Assembly (NCBI GenBank): GCA_003991915.1
Contig: RQTK01000938.1
Coordinates: 95,381-159,380 of the forward strand
Source of the DNA: Elysia chlorotica
Taxonomy: Eukaryota > Mollusca > Gastropoda > Plakobranchidae
Direction: 5' to 3'
DNA: 64,000 bases
The stretch's first letter is position 1; every line of letters begins with the position of its first letter. The translations under genes were made by a program, and so were the position numbers. Below, piece after piece: positions 45,888-59,700 of this stretch. The notes under the pieces are model-generated. The model saw nothing but the letters and a program-made list of their open reading frames with translations. It was not told the origin of the DNA and searched no databases.

Positions 45888-46135
45888 TTGGGTTGGTTTA
45901 ACGCCCAACATCAGCACTATATAGGCTATATTGTGGAGGATCCCAAGACTCACGTCTGAAAATTCTATGTGCTGCCACACACGAGACAGGGTGAATACCA
46001 TGGCTCCTGTCTCAGCCAGTCACATTAGACTGACAATGATCCAACCAGAATGGGGCGACATCGTCAGGACTCGAATTAAGGACCTTCTGCGTCGGAAGCC
46101 GGTGTTCTACCCCATGATACAACCACAAAGGGCAC
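45888..46135 (-). mobile_element. tRNA-derived SINE, nearly full length
   Basis: GGGTTGGTTTAACGCCCAAC tail, GCACTATATAGGCTATATTG, GTGCTGCCACACACGAGACA, and the head GGAAGCCGGTGTTCTACCCC, all in reverse orientation. Confidence 0.8.
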
Positions 46136-46502
46136 ATAAACGTCTAAGTATCACTGATTTAGGTATTTAAAATTATAATATGTTTAAACTATAAGAGTTA
46201 GATGCCCATTTTACAAAATAAGGACTGCATCCCTCAGGTAATGCTATGTACGTTTAATTGTAATTATCAACATGTAGATAGCACTGGAACTTGGGAGTCC
46301 AATGCTCTACCACTTGCACCATCTGCTCCAGCTCGCCGTCAATATGTCGTATTCAAAAAGATACACGACATTGCTTAGGAGACATCCTCACAATCTACCC
46401 ACCTGATGGCGCGCTGTGTCTTAATCGTCGCTTTTATCTTTATGGATATACTTATTGAACCCGCAACATCAGCCTCAGTAGTCTCTGGAGAAAAAAGCAC
46501 AT

Positions 46503-46504
46503 AC

Positions 46505-46560
<56 letters not shown>

Positions 46561-46562
46561 TC
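46503..46562. repeat. CT microsatellite
   Basis: Nearly pure CT. Confidence 0.95.
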
Positions 46563-48792
46563 TCTCAGTCGTTGATTTTTTTCTCTTTTATCGCTACAGT
46601 ATCTTTCTTTCCATGAACATTCCCTATTGTAATCTTAATTTTTATTATTATTATTCTTAAGCATGTTTCTTAAAACAAACGTCTCCTGTGAATTCCCTCA
46701 TGAATAATAATAAGGCAACGTTTTTCTTCTCTTCTTCATTCTATTTCATGCAGCTTTGCCATATCTCTCTACCTCCCTATGCTTCCCACGTCTGTGCATT
46801 ATTATGAATATTATTATACATCCTCTTATCAGCATCTCACCCACAAGTTCCCAAGTCATAAAGGCCACGTTTGTGTGACAACATCCTAGATACATAATTT
46901 ACTTCCTAGTTGCAAGTTAGCTTGAGCCATTTTAGTTTCTTTCTGGCTGTTTTCTTTCAGGTTATTCAATCTAGATCTAGAGCTTTATGCTTGATTATAC
47001 ATTACAAAAAAAAAAGTTGGAGGCGTCTAGGCCTATGGACTCTCTATTCTGCGTGAACGCAAAACACAGCACCACTCGCCTGTGCTAGCCTTTTGAGGAT
47101 ATCCGTGTTGTTGCCTTATGTTGGACCATTCGTACGTTGTTCGAAAGCTCGACTCGGCCTATAAACTTCCTGCTTCTCCGGTGGTTGGTCCTACGGGATT
47201 AGATCTATCCCGACAAATAAAGTTTGTGGTTTACCACCCTGTGCTTTACTCCGGATAAGCTATGTATTTATGAACACAATATTGTTCTAAAGCTCTAGTT
47301 GTTAAGATAAAATTTGTTATCACCGATAAGGTGTTTAACTTTGATCAAGTGATAGGCCCTACTAGAGATTTGAAATCTAGTGTGTGGATTTTTTTAAATA
47401 TCTCTATTGTTAAACCAACAGAACGTGTTTTATTAAATGTTCCCTACAGTGCCTAATTCTCTTGATCCAGTTTCAACGCATCACGGTAGGAAAACAAAAT
47501 AAGCGTAATTAACTATTCTAAAAATGTATTTTTTATTTTCTTATAAACAGAAAACCAGCCAACAATTATTTTACCTGAAGCTACCTATAATTATTCCCGA
47601 AAAACGCACAAATAGACAGCGACTTTCTCCGCATAGCATGTTTTAAATCAACTTGGGACATTCGAAAGCCTTCTCTAATTCACAATATGTATTCAGAAAT
47701 CGATTCAGAAATATGATGTGAAGGAAAATTTGTTTCTCATGTATGTTGCATTTAATTGTGAAAATAAGCTTACTTTTTTCTCCGATTGCACCAAAAGACA
47801 AAAGATAAATAAAACACATTACGAAAATTCAGTGTGTTCTCGTCCACAAGGAAAATGAACACAGAAGCGATCCCTATCGGTTTCGCAATAGAGCTTGTTT
47901 AACCCCCCCCCCCCCCCCCCAACAAAACAAACTCTACTTTTTTTGTTTTTTTTAAACAAATTCTTTACTTTGTTGTTTACTTTACCGTACGCAGTGCATA
48001 TAGCAACCACCATCCCCTGGTTTTTAATTGCATTTTTCTTTATGGTCAATACACTCAGTCTTTTAGTGAATATGTGAATCATGAAAAACTAAAAAGAAAA
48101 AAAAATATAATTTAAAACAAAGTAAAATCATCAGACAATCAGCATTTAACCTTTTAAAGGGATCAACATTTTGGGTCAATATTTTGTAAGTCTGACTGAG
48201 ATAGCCCTTTGTGACTTGCTTGATAAAGGCACAAAGCGATTGCCTCTTATGACGTCCCTCCATCTTTGTTTTAGTGTCAAGGTTTTGCTCCTTGTGTAGG
48301 CCATTCAATGATTAAGTTTAGGCAAAGGCCCACGCAAGCCACTGCACTAACTTGTCTAGGCCTGCTGTCATAACATCCACGGATGGCATTTGCCACCGCA
48401 TCGTTACAAGCCATTCATTTATTCAGATCTGAGGTACTAAGTACAAAGAGCAAGCAAAAATTAGATGCCCGACTTACCATGTATTTACATTTCCTGGTAG
48501 GATGTCTAACTCTACTTCTTTGTACTTAATTCCTAATCCATTCTTGATATCATCTAACACTGGTTAATTGCTGTGTAGAGATAAAGGCAGGTGACACATT
48601 TACATGACTGTAGGGCCTATCTGTGTATTTTCTTTAAGCTCCCGCCTCTTGTATGTGTTTATTTATTTTTAGCTCTGTTTTGCTGTTGTAGTTGCTGTTG
48701 AATTTGTCATTCTTCATCCTAATACATCCTCATCAGCCTCTATGTACATGTCCCTTTAAACGGTAGATATCGTTCGCCATAAGTAAAGAGGA

Positions 48793-48794
48793 AG

Positions 48795-48878
<84 letters not shown>

Positions 48879-49135
48879 CAAAGGGCGGGAGTGGATTTTA
48901 AAAAGGGATACATATGGCCAGAGTAGACAAAAGAGCAAATAGCGAGATGAGAGACTTAATTCAAGCCGCAGGGGAAAAAAGGAAATGCTGTAAAGAGACG
49001 AGAGAGGCTGAAAGACAGAAAACGGAAAAAAAAGAGACAGAACGGGTTGAGGGACATACACATGGATAGACACAAATATCCTGACATATAAACATACTAG
49101 TGAGGCAGATAGTGAGAAAGAGCGAGGGAGAGAGG

Positions 49136-49206
<71 letters not shown>
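48793..49206. repeat. Two GA microsatellites in purine-rich DNA
   Basis: Pure GA at 48797-48872 and 49136-49206 with purine-rich sequence between. Confidence 0.95.
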
Positions 49207-49208
<2 letters not shown>

Positions 49209-49764
49209 GGAAGGCTAACGAAGATTAATTTATTCCCACAACTTTCAATCATAATTAACCAAATCATGTTTATTGCTATTTTGGTGATGCTTGTACAACG
49301 TGTGAAACTCCCTCCTCACATCTTGGCAATAGCTTTTAAATATTTAGCACAACTGTTGAAATAAATAGGCAAAACACAACTCTTAGAAATATTTAACAAA
49401 ACTGGTTTTAACTGAAATTCTTGATAATAGTAATTATAAAGACTGTTTACATAGTTCTTTGTGCTTCTTCTTTTTTTTGGTCTTATTTGCCCTGTAAAAA
49501 GAGAAACATTCACTTTCAATCAACGGTATTTTGCCAGCAATTGTCAAGAGCTCGCACTATTTTTAAGGGTTTTCCCGAAATCCTTTTCTTTTGAACCAGA
49601 ACAGATAGAATACAGATTTTTGGAGATTTGAAAACTTATTATCTTTCAAATAAAATGTCGTTTCAACGCTTACATACATGTACATAATGTGACTCCCTTT
49701 AAATAATTACTAACATTTTTAATGATACACATATAGGAAGAAAATGAAAATGTTTGTAAAAGGC

Positions 49765-49915
49765 CTAGTAGTGCTGGTGCTAAAACGTCCCCTTCGAAGC
49801 AATAGGTCTGGATTCGAACCCCGCTCTTGGGGCCGCGTTTTTCCCTGCTGGTTGGGTTGGTGTAAGCATTATATGACCAACCCAATGGCGTCCGCGGGGA
49901 GACGTCAAACATTAA
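49765..49915 (+). mobile_element. SINE head with short tail
   Basis: GGTCTGGATTCGAACCCCGC (box B) then TTTTTCCCTGCTGGTTGGGT and a remnant tail AGACGTCAAACATTAAG. The middle body is deleted. Confidence 0.5.
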
Positions 49916-50023
49916 GAATCCAACCTTATAACCGATAAGTATACATGCTCGATAATCATGCAGAGTGACTTTTTAGAATTTAGTCCAACACACGATGTTA
50001 ACATGTATTGCTTTTATTCGAAT

Positions 50024-50024
50024 A

Positions 50025-50085
<61 letters not shown>

Positions 50086-50093
50086 ACTGTTGT

Positions 50094-50096
<3 letters not shown>
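50024..50096. repeat. TTG microsatellite
   Basis: Pure TTG of about 60 bases. Confidence 0.95.
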
Positions 50097-50865
<769 letters not shown>

Positions 50866-51373
50866 ACATGCATACTGTGCCGCGTTTAACCTTGTGCCTT
50901 ACAGTAATGTAGAGTTACTTTTTTTATTGGGGGGCGGGGGGTTATGTTGTTTTTTTGTTGTTGTTTTTTTTTTTTTTTGTATTCCTCTGCGCTATATTTT
51001 TTTTTACATAAGATACTATTTTTAGACACCGCTTTTATTTCAAAAAGTAAAATCTCTTGGAGGCCATGCCCGCAGTTGGGTTGTAGAGAGTCGTTGAGAA
51101 ATTAAATGCATATGTCGATATAAATATAAAACATTTAAATTGTCAAATTTAAAGAAATCCATTTGATTTTGATGCATCTCTTATACTCCTTTCATTTTAT
51201 TTCTTTCCCAATTTTGTGGCAATTCATATCGATCATCACCTGGCCTGTCTACCTTCATTGTCTCTGGGACAATTAAAGTGATCTCCCTTCCAACGACGAT
51301 TCATCCTTCCCTTCTACAGACCATACTAAGTTCTGCCCAAGAGACAAAGACGTTGCTATAACACACTCACAAG

Positions 51374-51563
51374 ATGGGAAACCTTTTTTCGTCAACCAAA
51401 AAGTCTAAAGAAGGGAAGAAGAAAAAGAACAAGAAGGGGGGAAGTGTTTCAGAACAACAGGAGCCGACGACATCCGAGCAGCAGCCTCATGAGAATGGAT
51501 CGACACTGACACCCCCACAACAAGGGGACAGCGCCAGTTCTCAACATCTTCACAAAGTTAGAG
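51374..51563 (+). CDS. Src-like exon 1: myristoylation signal and unique region (residues 1-63)
   Basis: Starts ATGGGAAAC, giving MGNLFSSTKKSKEGKKKKNK. Gly2 plus Ser6/Ser7 fits N-myristoylation, and the Lys cluster would bind acidic lipids. There is no Cys at positions 3-6, so palmitoylation as in Fyn or Lck is not expected and the arrangement is c-Src-like. The rest is a Gln/Pro/Ser/Thr-rich linker. Donor AGAG|GTATGT. The acceptor-like CCTTCTACAG at 51310-51319 suggests a 54-base 5' UTR in this exon and an upstream non-coding exon not identified. Confidence 0.85.
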
Positions 51564-51887
51564 GTATGTACTGCTTCCATCCGCAATTTATTAACTTTAT
51601 GGGATGGGAACCCACAAAAGTCCATGGGCATTGTGGGATGGGCTGCGCTGAAAGGATTACGGGTACTGATGGTTTAAGAACCGAACATTTTTAATATACT
51701 GCTCTGAAACCCAGTTTCATTATTTATTATTTAAGAATGGGTGAGAGACAGAAGGTTTTAAATCAAACGGAGCAGTGGTTTCCATGCTTGAGTGAACACA
51801 AAAAATAAGTCTATTTTTTAATACATGTATTATTATATTAAAGAAATTATCGTCATTGTTTGTGCTGTTTTTTGTTGTTGTTGTTAC

Positions 51888-51919
<32 letters not shown>

Positions 51920-54900
51920 TTGTTTTGGATTATTTTTTTCAAGCAATTTCCCCGGTCAAACATTACGATAACATGCTGTTCACCACCAAGAAAAGTGAAG
52001 GTCTCTCGTGGTGTAACGACTCCTAGTTTTTAGCAAGGAGGACTCTATGTGGTGCCGGGGCTCCAAAGTGAGATATCCCTCTATCTTAGCCGGTCATAAA
52101 ACTGACACAAACTCAACCAGTAGAGCACACGTTTCTGCCTTGCTTATTGGATGATTCCCTATTGTGCTTAACACCATAAGAATCTATGATAATGATTATA
52201 CAAAATGGGTTCATGAGAAATTATAGGTAGTCCAAGGTAATTCTCTAGATGGTGTTCTTCAGATGTTTTTGTGGAAATGTAATAAATAAAACACTCGGAA
52301 TAAGTTAAGGTAGATAAACCTTACTCGATGTCGATTAGATGATTTCATCAAAAGTTTTGTAACTTATTTCGAATACGTGAAATCTACTTTAGGTTTTAGT
52401 TAGCTCGTCATTCATCAAGTAATACCATTCGGGAATAGTAAGTAACGCTGAACGGTCCAACTTATTCCAGTCTTTGAAAGAGAACATATAGATCATTATC
52501 GGAAAAAAAGAAGTATGCAGAATTCTGGATGGCGTTTCTTCTGGCTAGTTTATGTTTGCAACCTTTTGTAGAACTTTAATGTCCAAAATCCAACCTATTT
52601 CCCTCCCACTGGCGGGGCGATTCTTTTCAGAGTCCACATTTTTTAGATTACTGATGTGCACCGAAGTCAGTAGAATGTGACCGGCCAAGTCAAAAACACC
52701 CCGCTCTGAGGTCTTGTCGTATAAGATCCTCTTCGAGAACCTAGAAAGAAGACGTTAACCCTCGTTTACTCCGTAAAAATTACCTCCCGTTGGCTAACCT
52801 GCTCTAAAGCCTGACACACCAACATCCCAGTACAAGCCAAAGACTTATATAGTGCAGAAAACAAACTTCATCTCATTAAGTCACTTGACACAGCGAATAC
52901 TTTTAATGATTAAATAGCCATGGCGTTTATTTGCCCATTCCATAAATGTTTTCGAGAGGGTTGTTTTAACCACCGAAGGCGAACCAGAGCACTGTTCACC
53001 ACCATTATCGGAGAACTGCCTGTCAACAAGGCCGGCCGTTTGGAAAGGACTCTTGTGCCACATGCTGTTGTCAATCCCACCAATTCTTTTTTTTTAGTTT
53101 ATCAAAGCTAGCTTTGAGGTTACTAAACAAACTCTTAATAAAAAGATGAAACGAGAATTCTATTTACATTTTATAGCTGTGCATTCACTATTACGAACGC
53201 CGCCTTTGATTTGTTTTACTGTTGTTGTTTTGTTGGGTTTTTTTCTGTTTGTGAGTGAGTGGGGATTGAGCGACCATAACCATTTGTATCCCTTTTATAA
53301 AGAATGAATTATATACATGTACATGTCATTTCTAACGGTTCTTCTTTGTAGAAAATTCTTCCGTAGTATAAATTATAAACACTGGAGTTTCTGAAAAGAC
53401 CACTATTCAGATGAATTAGTACGAGGGTGACTGTGAGCTGTATTCTAACTTCCGTTTCACCTTTAATTTTATGGGTCTTTTTTGCAATAAGAATTGAAGT
53501 TGCCTTATCCTTAATTGGTTAAATAATATTCTTTTCAGAAAGTGTAATGATTTAGATGATAAAACATTAAAAATGTTTAATGTAGTGTATGCATGGGTTT
53601 CAAGCAAGGCCATGCAATTTAACTTCCTCATTACGTTCACCGGGAAGAAAATTGATCTATTTATCGGGGTGAACTGGCGCTTGTGGCAGAGCAAGAGTTC
53701 CTCAGTTAAAAAAAACAACCTCACTAACATCAACAATCTATAATGTGGGATTTGACCCCCCACTGGGTCGGTGTCAGTAGGAGTCATGATATTCCTGCAC
53801 TGTCTCTATATGGCAGTACATACAATTGTCAGGCGTTATTCTTGTGGCCAGTCTATGGTATAGCTTGCGACAGGCGTTGGGCGTTAGGAAAGAAGAAACC
53901 AACCATTTAATTATTTTTCTTGAAGGATCCATAATTTTTTTATTAAAGTGGTAGTAAATTAGTAACATAAACACTGTTACACATTGTAGATCTACATAGA
54001 AAATGAAAGAGACATATTTTTATTTATTCACTTCAATCGAGCCCAAATGCACACCGGCAACATAGTCCTGTTTTTCAACAAGGAATGGTATTATACATTA
54101 ACGAAAGTAAATGGTTAATGTGAAAAAAATGTTTTTTAAGTATATACCGGTCATGAAAAAGGAAGAAAATAGGCGGATACCAAAGCCCTAGAGAGCAAAA
54201 TAAAACACTGGTGTCGTTGTCTCAAATATGAAGTACGTGTATAGTACTCCAACATGGATTTCAAAATAATCTTTCAAGGAACTAGGCTTGAGTAGCTATG
54301 AGTCTCATCAGACGGTGCTTTATTTTAGTTCTGTGTGGGTGACGCCTTGATATAACTGGCTGAGTCACAGATATCCCACCCTGTCTTCGCTGTATAGCGT
54401 CTTCGTTATCCCACCATGTTTCTGTATAGCGTCTTTCGTTATCATCTGTGTGGGTGACGCCTTGATATGACAGAATGATGTAGGAGGTATAGAGAGAGGA
54501 GGAGGTAGGGGTAGGTGTGAAAGGAAGGTCTAGTAGAGAATCATTCAAGTTTCTTTAAAAAGAAGAAAGCATGCCTTAATGCATGCAATAGTTTTTGCCA
54601 CCCTGAACCTTGCTGCGACCCGTTTCAACGTCTTGCCTGGTGCACACTGTCAATAATACTAAGCCTCATAAAATAATTTTCTGAGGAAACCCATACGCCG
54701 CTGACCTTCAGCAACACGCAAAACGAAAATTAATGTATATAGGAAAATGAGGGATATAAATAATTAAGTGTGGCTGGAGGAAGGGAAGAAAACCAGGTTA
54801 TCCTACGGTAGGGCGCACTGCTTCTAATCGGAAGGTTGCGAGTTCGTTCTCTGCTCAAACCAAGTATTATAAACTATAATCGGTGGTTCAAACTCTGCCC

Positions 54901-56268
54901 CCCCCCCCTCTCCCTACATACACACTATTTATTAGGTTGGTGTCAAAATAATATAACTGGCTGAGTCACAGATATCCCACCCTGTCTTCGCTGTATAGCG
55001 TCTTCGTTATCCCACCATGTTTCTGTATAGCGTCTTTCGTTATCCCATTCTGTCTCAGTATTGCGTTTTGCCCGCTTTGTCGCTGTATAGCGTCTTCCTT
55101 ACCCCGCCCTGTCTCTGTATTGCGTCTTCGTTATCCCGCCCCGTCGCTGTATAGCGTTTTCGTTATCCCGCCCTGTCTCTGTATAGCTTCTTCGTTATCC
55201 CACCCCGCCACTGTATAGTGTCTTCGTTATCCCACCCTGTCTCTGTATAGCTTCTCCGTTATCTCGCCCCGCCGCTGTATATCGTCTTCGTTATCCCGCC
55301 CCGTCGCTGTATAGTGTCTTCGTTATCCCACCCTGTCTCTGTATAGCGTCTTCGTTATCCCACCCCGCCGCTGTTTGGCGTCTTTGTTATCCCGCCCTGT
55401 CTCTGTATAGCGTCTTCGTTATCCCGCTCTGTCGCTGTATCGCGTCTTCCTTATCCCACCCTGTCTCTGTATAGCGTCTTCGCTATACCGTTCTGTCGCT
55501 GTATAGCGTCTTCATTATCCCGCCTTGTCTCTATATAGCGCCTATCTTGAGTATCAAGAAGACTGTTAACGAGGGGAGAACTACGCTTTTTCACACCAAA
55601 GATGAACCGGAGAAAGCTCCCGGCAAAAGTCGTAAAACAAACTTTGTTTTCTGTAAACTGGTTCTCTGGTGGAAAACGTCGTATTGCATTTGGTTGGTGG
55701 GTCGTTTTTTTACATTTAAATTATTTCATTATTGATCTGCACTTTAATATACTTAAGTAAAATAATGAAATCAATGTATTGCTTTAAAATACACCAACAG
55801 AAATGAGAAAATTATATTTAGAAAATAAATAGGCTTAGTTTACAAATTAAGAAAATCATAATTTATGTGAAAGGAGAAAGGGACCATCATGGTCTACGAT
55901 TGAATTCTGTGTGCTGTAGTTAAACTATTTAGATGCAGAGAAGAATATATTCTTTATTAAGTGTTCATATTTTAATTTTGCGACCTCATAGGAACCCATC
56001 TCTCCGACTTATATAATTTATAACGAGCATAGAAATGCCTGGGAAAGGAATTCATCATTTTAGACAATAAACTGTCGTTGACTGGGTTGTTTTTCTGTTT
56101 GTTTGTTTGTTGTTGTTTTTGTTTGTTTGTTGTTTTGCCTTTTTTGCTTTTTTTAAACCGATCAGAGCAGAACAACTAGTCAGTTGTTCTGAGCGAATTT
56201 GAGTACTCATTGAATATCTTTGTTTAACATTCTGCGTACTTCCATCTCTCTGTCTCTGTCTCTCTCTC

Positions 56269-56316
<48 letters not shown>

Positions 56317-56695
56317 TCTCGTACTCTCTTTAGACGATGTATTGTGGACGGGTTCCAAGACTGGTGTGTGGCAATTTTTATATGCTGCTACACACGAGAC
56401 AGGGTAGGGCGACTTGGCTTCCTGTTTCAACCGGTCACGTTACGACTGGCACCGACTCAACCATTTCGTCCAGTTGTGTCGGTCTCACTCTCAGGATAAA
56501 CCAACGTTAAACTTACACCAACTCAACTCATTTCTCTGTCACCTTCACTATCTCTCTCTTCCACCTACTTGACTGTCTTTTTCTTTCTTTTAAAATTTTC
56601 CTCTGCCGCTATGTATGTCTGATTTTCTTCTGACTTCCTTTCTCTCTGTCTGCCACCGTCGCTATCTTTGTCTGCCTTTCTTAAGCCTCTCTCTA

Positions 56696-56728
<33 letters not shown>

Positions 56729-59700
56729 TTTTTTTATGTAATCTGTCAATCGTCTTATTCCCCTTATATGATATGGAAATAATTGCTCATACACATAGGT
56801 TTCAACAATAAAAAAACACACACAATGTTTACCTTACGAACGTTATTTCTCACTACTCCAGTGAAAGCGCTATATAGATTTGAAGGAATGAGTGAAGATG
56901 ATCTGCCGTTTCAAAAAGGAGACCTTCTAGAAGTGGAAGAATCAGTGTAAGTGTAGCTATTTTAACATGCAAAATATTTTTTAAAGACCGACCAAAAAAC
57001 AACAACTAACAACTTTATTTGAGAGAAAGATAATTCACGAGTGGACAACAAATGTATAGTAATAAAAGTAGGAGAGAGAGAGAGAGAGAGAGAGATACTC
57101 TAAAACAGCCTAATGGGTTCAAAATAGCTAATATATCAAAATTATATTTCATATCAACTCCAGTTTGGCTGAATCCAACGATTGGTGGTACGCTACACAC
57201 CTGTCCACCAAGAAAAATGGGTTCATTCCTGGAAACTATGTCACCGTAGACGACTCCACACCTCAGAGTCAAGAGTGAGTACCATTATTTTCTTTTCTTG
57301 AAACGAGATGAAGTTACCTTGCTCAACATTATTATACACAGACTTCATAGGGTGCCGCTACATAGAACGCACGATAGGTTGTGAGAGGGTTACCACTTTG
57401 CGAGCGGTAGAACGCACGACTCCACACCTCAGAGTCAAGAGTGAGTACCATTATTTTCTTTTCTTGAAACGAGATGAAGTTACCTTGCTCAACATTATTA
57501 TACACAGACTTCAATAGAGTGCCGAGAAATAGAACGTACGATCGGTATTGAGAGAGTTACCTCTTTGCAAGCGGTAGAACGCTGGGCTTTCGATTGGGAG
57601 GCACCAGTCTAAACCACGATCCAGCAACTGTATTTGTCAGATTTCGCCCCTTACTGGTTGCATCGGTATCACCTTTATGAGTTGACTGCACTGTATTTGT
57701 TATGCAAAGTGTAATTCGTCTATATATTATAGAGAAATGCGGAAGAATCCTATATTTTTAAAATGTGTCAGGAGATGTCGGGGAATTTCCAATCCGAGAT
57801 CGTTCTAGTTGACACTGACTGCACCAACCTGGACTATGTATAGCTCACCCAACCGTTAGAATTATTGGAAAAAAAATGAAGTTTTAAAAATCGATATTTT
57901 GAACCTGAATCTCGCTGATTTTCTCACAAATTATGGCGCTAAGCTGTATGTCCTATTATTACCGCGAGGGAGTTATGTTTTTCTAATCGCCATATAGTGA
58001 TATCAACTATTACCTTTTGTGAAAGGAACGATTTGTAGATTAAAACTGCTTTAAAAGGAACACGGGCGTCTTTGTTGAACATAATAGAATACGGAAATTT
58101 TCATTGCGTGCATCATGTCGCATAAAGCGTTGAGTGCGACAGTGAACAGAAATGTGGGCGCAAAGTTAATTTTATAGTTCCGCTATGTATACTTTTTTGC
58201 TTACTTAGTATGCAGCAAACATGACTTGGAGTTCTGAATTAGAGCTTACTTTAACCGCACCAGTTTACACTTACCCCAACCATTGCGGAGAAGAATCAAT
58301 TAGTAAAAAAAAAAGAGAAGAAAAGGTGAGTAATGCCTTCAGTTTGAATTTTGTACCCTAAGGAGTTTTCAAATGTAACTCATCCTTTTCCCGAGACCTT
58401 GGACTTCACCCGCGCACTTAATATCTTGTTGGCCTCACCCAAAAAAAGGAAGCTTTGAAGAGGTTTGAACCGCGCCGAATTTCCAGTGCGCATCACAATT
58501 GTGGAGTAGAGAACTACTTGATAAGATATCCTGCCAGTGATAGTCATAGTCTCATTCTTGTAAAGCTTGCGCTTATTCTTCACCAATTAGGAAATGAGAA
58601 AGTATTAACATAGGGGCTCACCAAGTTCCCGTGCAGTGTGTCATCTTATAAAACCATAATTAGTATGACAAGGATTCTCTTTCAAGTATTTTTCCCTCAT
58701 TTGCCCCAGTATAACTTTGCATGTGCATGACTACTACATTTCCAACGAAAACTTGGCACTATTTTATACATAGAAGCCTCTGTCACACAAATATTTGTTA
58801 TTGATGAAATGGTATGAAAATGCATAATTATAATGTTCATTATACATTTTTTTTTCTCCAAATTTGGTACCTTCGTCTTTGACAGATTATATTAGCTATT
58901 ATACATGCATATACTTATATATAAATATAAATAGTTTGTATATTCTTCAAAGGCAAAGGTACCAAATGTGGAAAATACTATATGAAAATTATATGCATTT
59001 TATTACCAATTCATCTAATCGCAAGAATAAACTCCCATCGGACTCTGTACGATGAGCTTACAACAAATAACTTTAACTTTCGCAAACGGGATTGGTAGTT
59101 TACGATGACCTGCAATACTTTTACTGTGTCAACTGTTAAGTGTTTCAAAGCGCCGAGCGCATGACTGACAGTCAGCCGTGTCTTACAATCTCTCAAGTCT
59201 CAAGCAAAGTGCATAAAGAGCCATCCAACAATTTTGTCATAGGATTTATTCGATAATGGATTCATTATTATGGGCTGTTTAAAGTCTTCATTGGATAGGA
59301 CGACGTTGGGTAATTAGTTCGCTCGTGCCGTCGCCTTCCAGACAACCCTATACGGAAACGGTAGCTTACCGTCACCCCGAGTGCCATGTATCAACTAAGT
59401 ATTGAACCTCGCACCTTTCGTTCATCAGTTCAGCGCTCTACCATCTATGCTATCTGACGGCTCCAGCGTTCAGGGCACACACTGTTGTGTTTACATAACT
59501 TGATAACAGATTGACTTTTTGTTAATTTCAAAGGTTCTGTTTGTGAAGACAGATAGCTACTCACTAACAGCAAGACACTTGGGCACTTGGGAAGCATCCT
59601 TGTCTTACAGCATTATCATCCTGGTTGTTCGTGTCTCTTTTACATATTTCTAAACATATTTTTACTTCGACACCTAGCAGAAACAGGACGAAATATTCTT

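Larger units (their letters stand above)
51564..56861 (+). other. Intron 1 of Src-like gene
   Basis: About 5.3 kb without further coding signals that I can support. It contains a TTG tract, SINE fragments (52015-52140, 53676-53912, 56330-56530), the 32-bp minisatellite at 54949-55545 and CT tracts. Confidence 0.7.
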
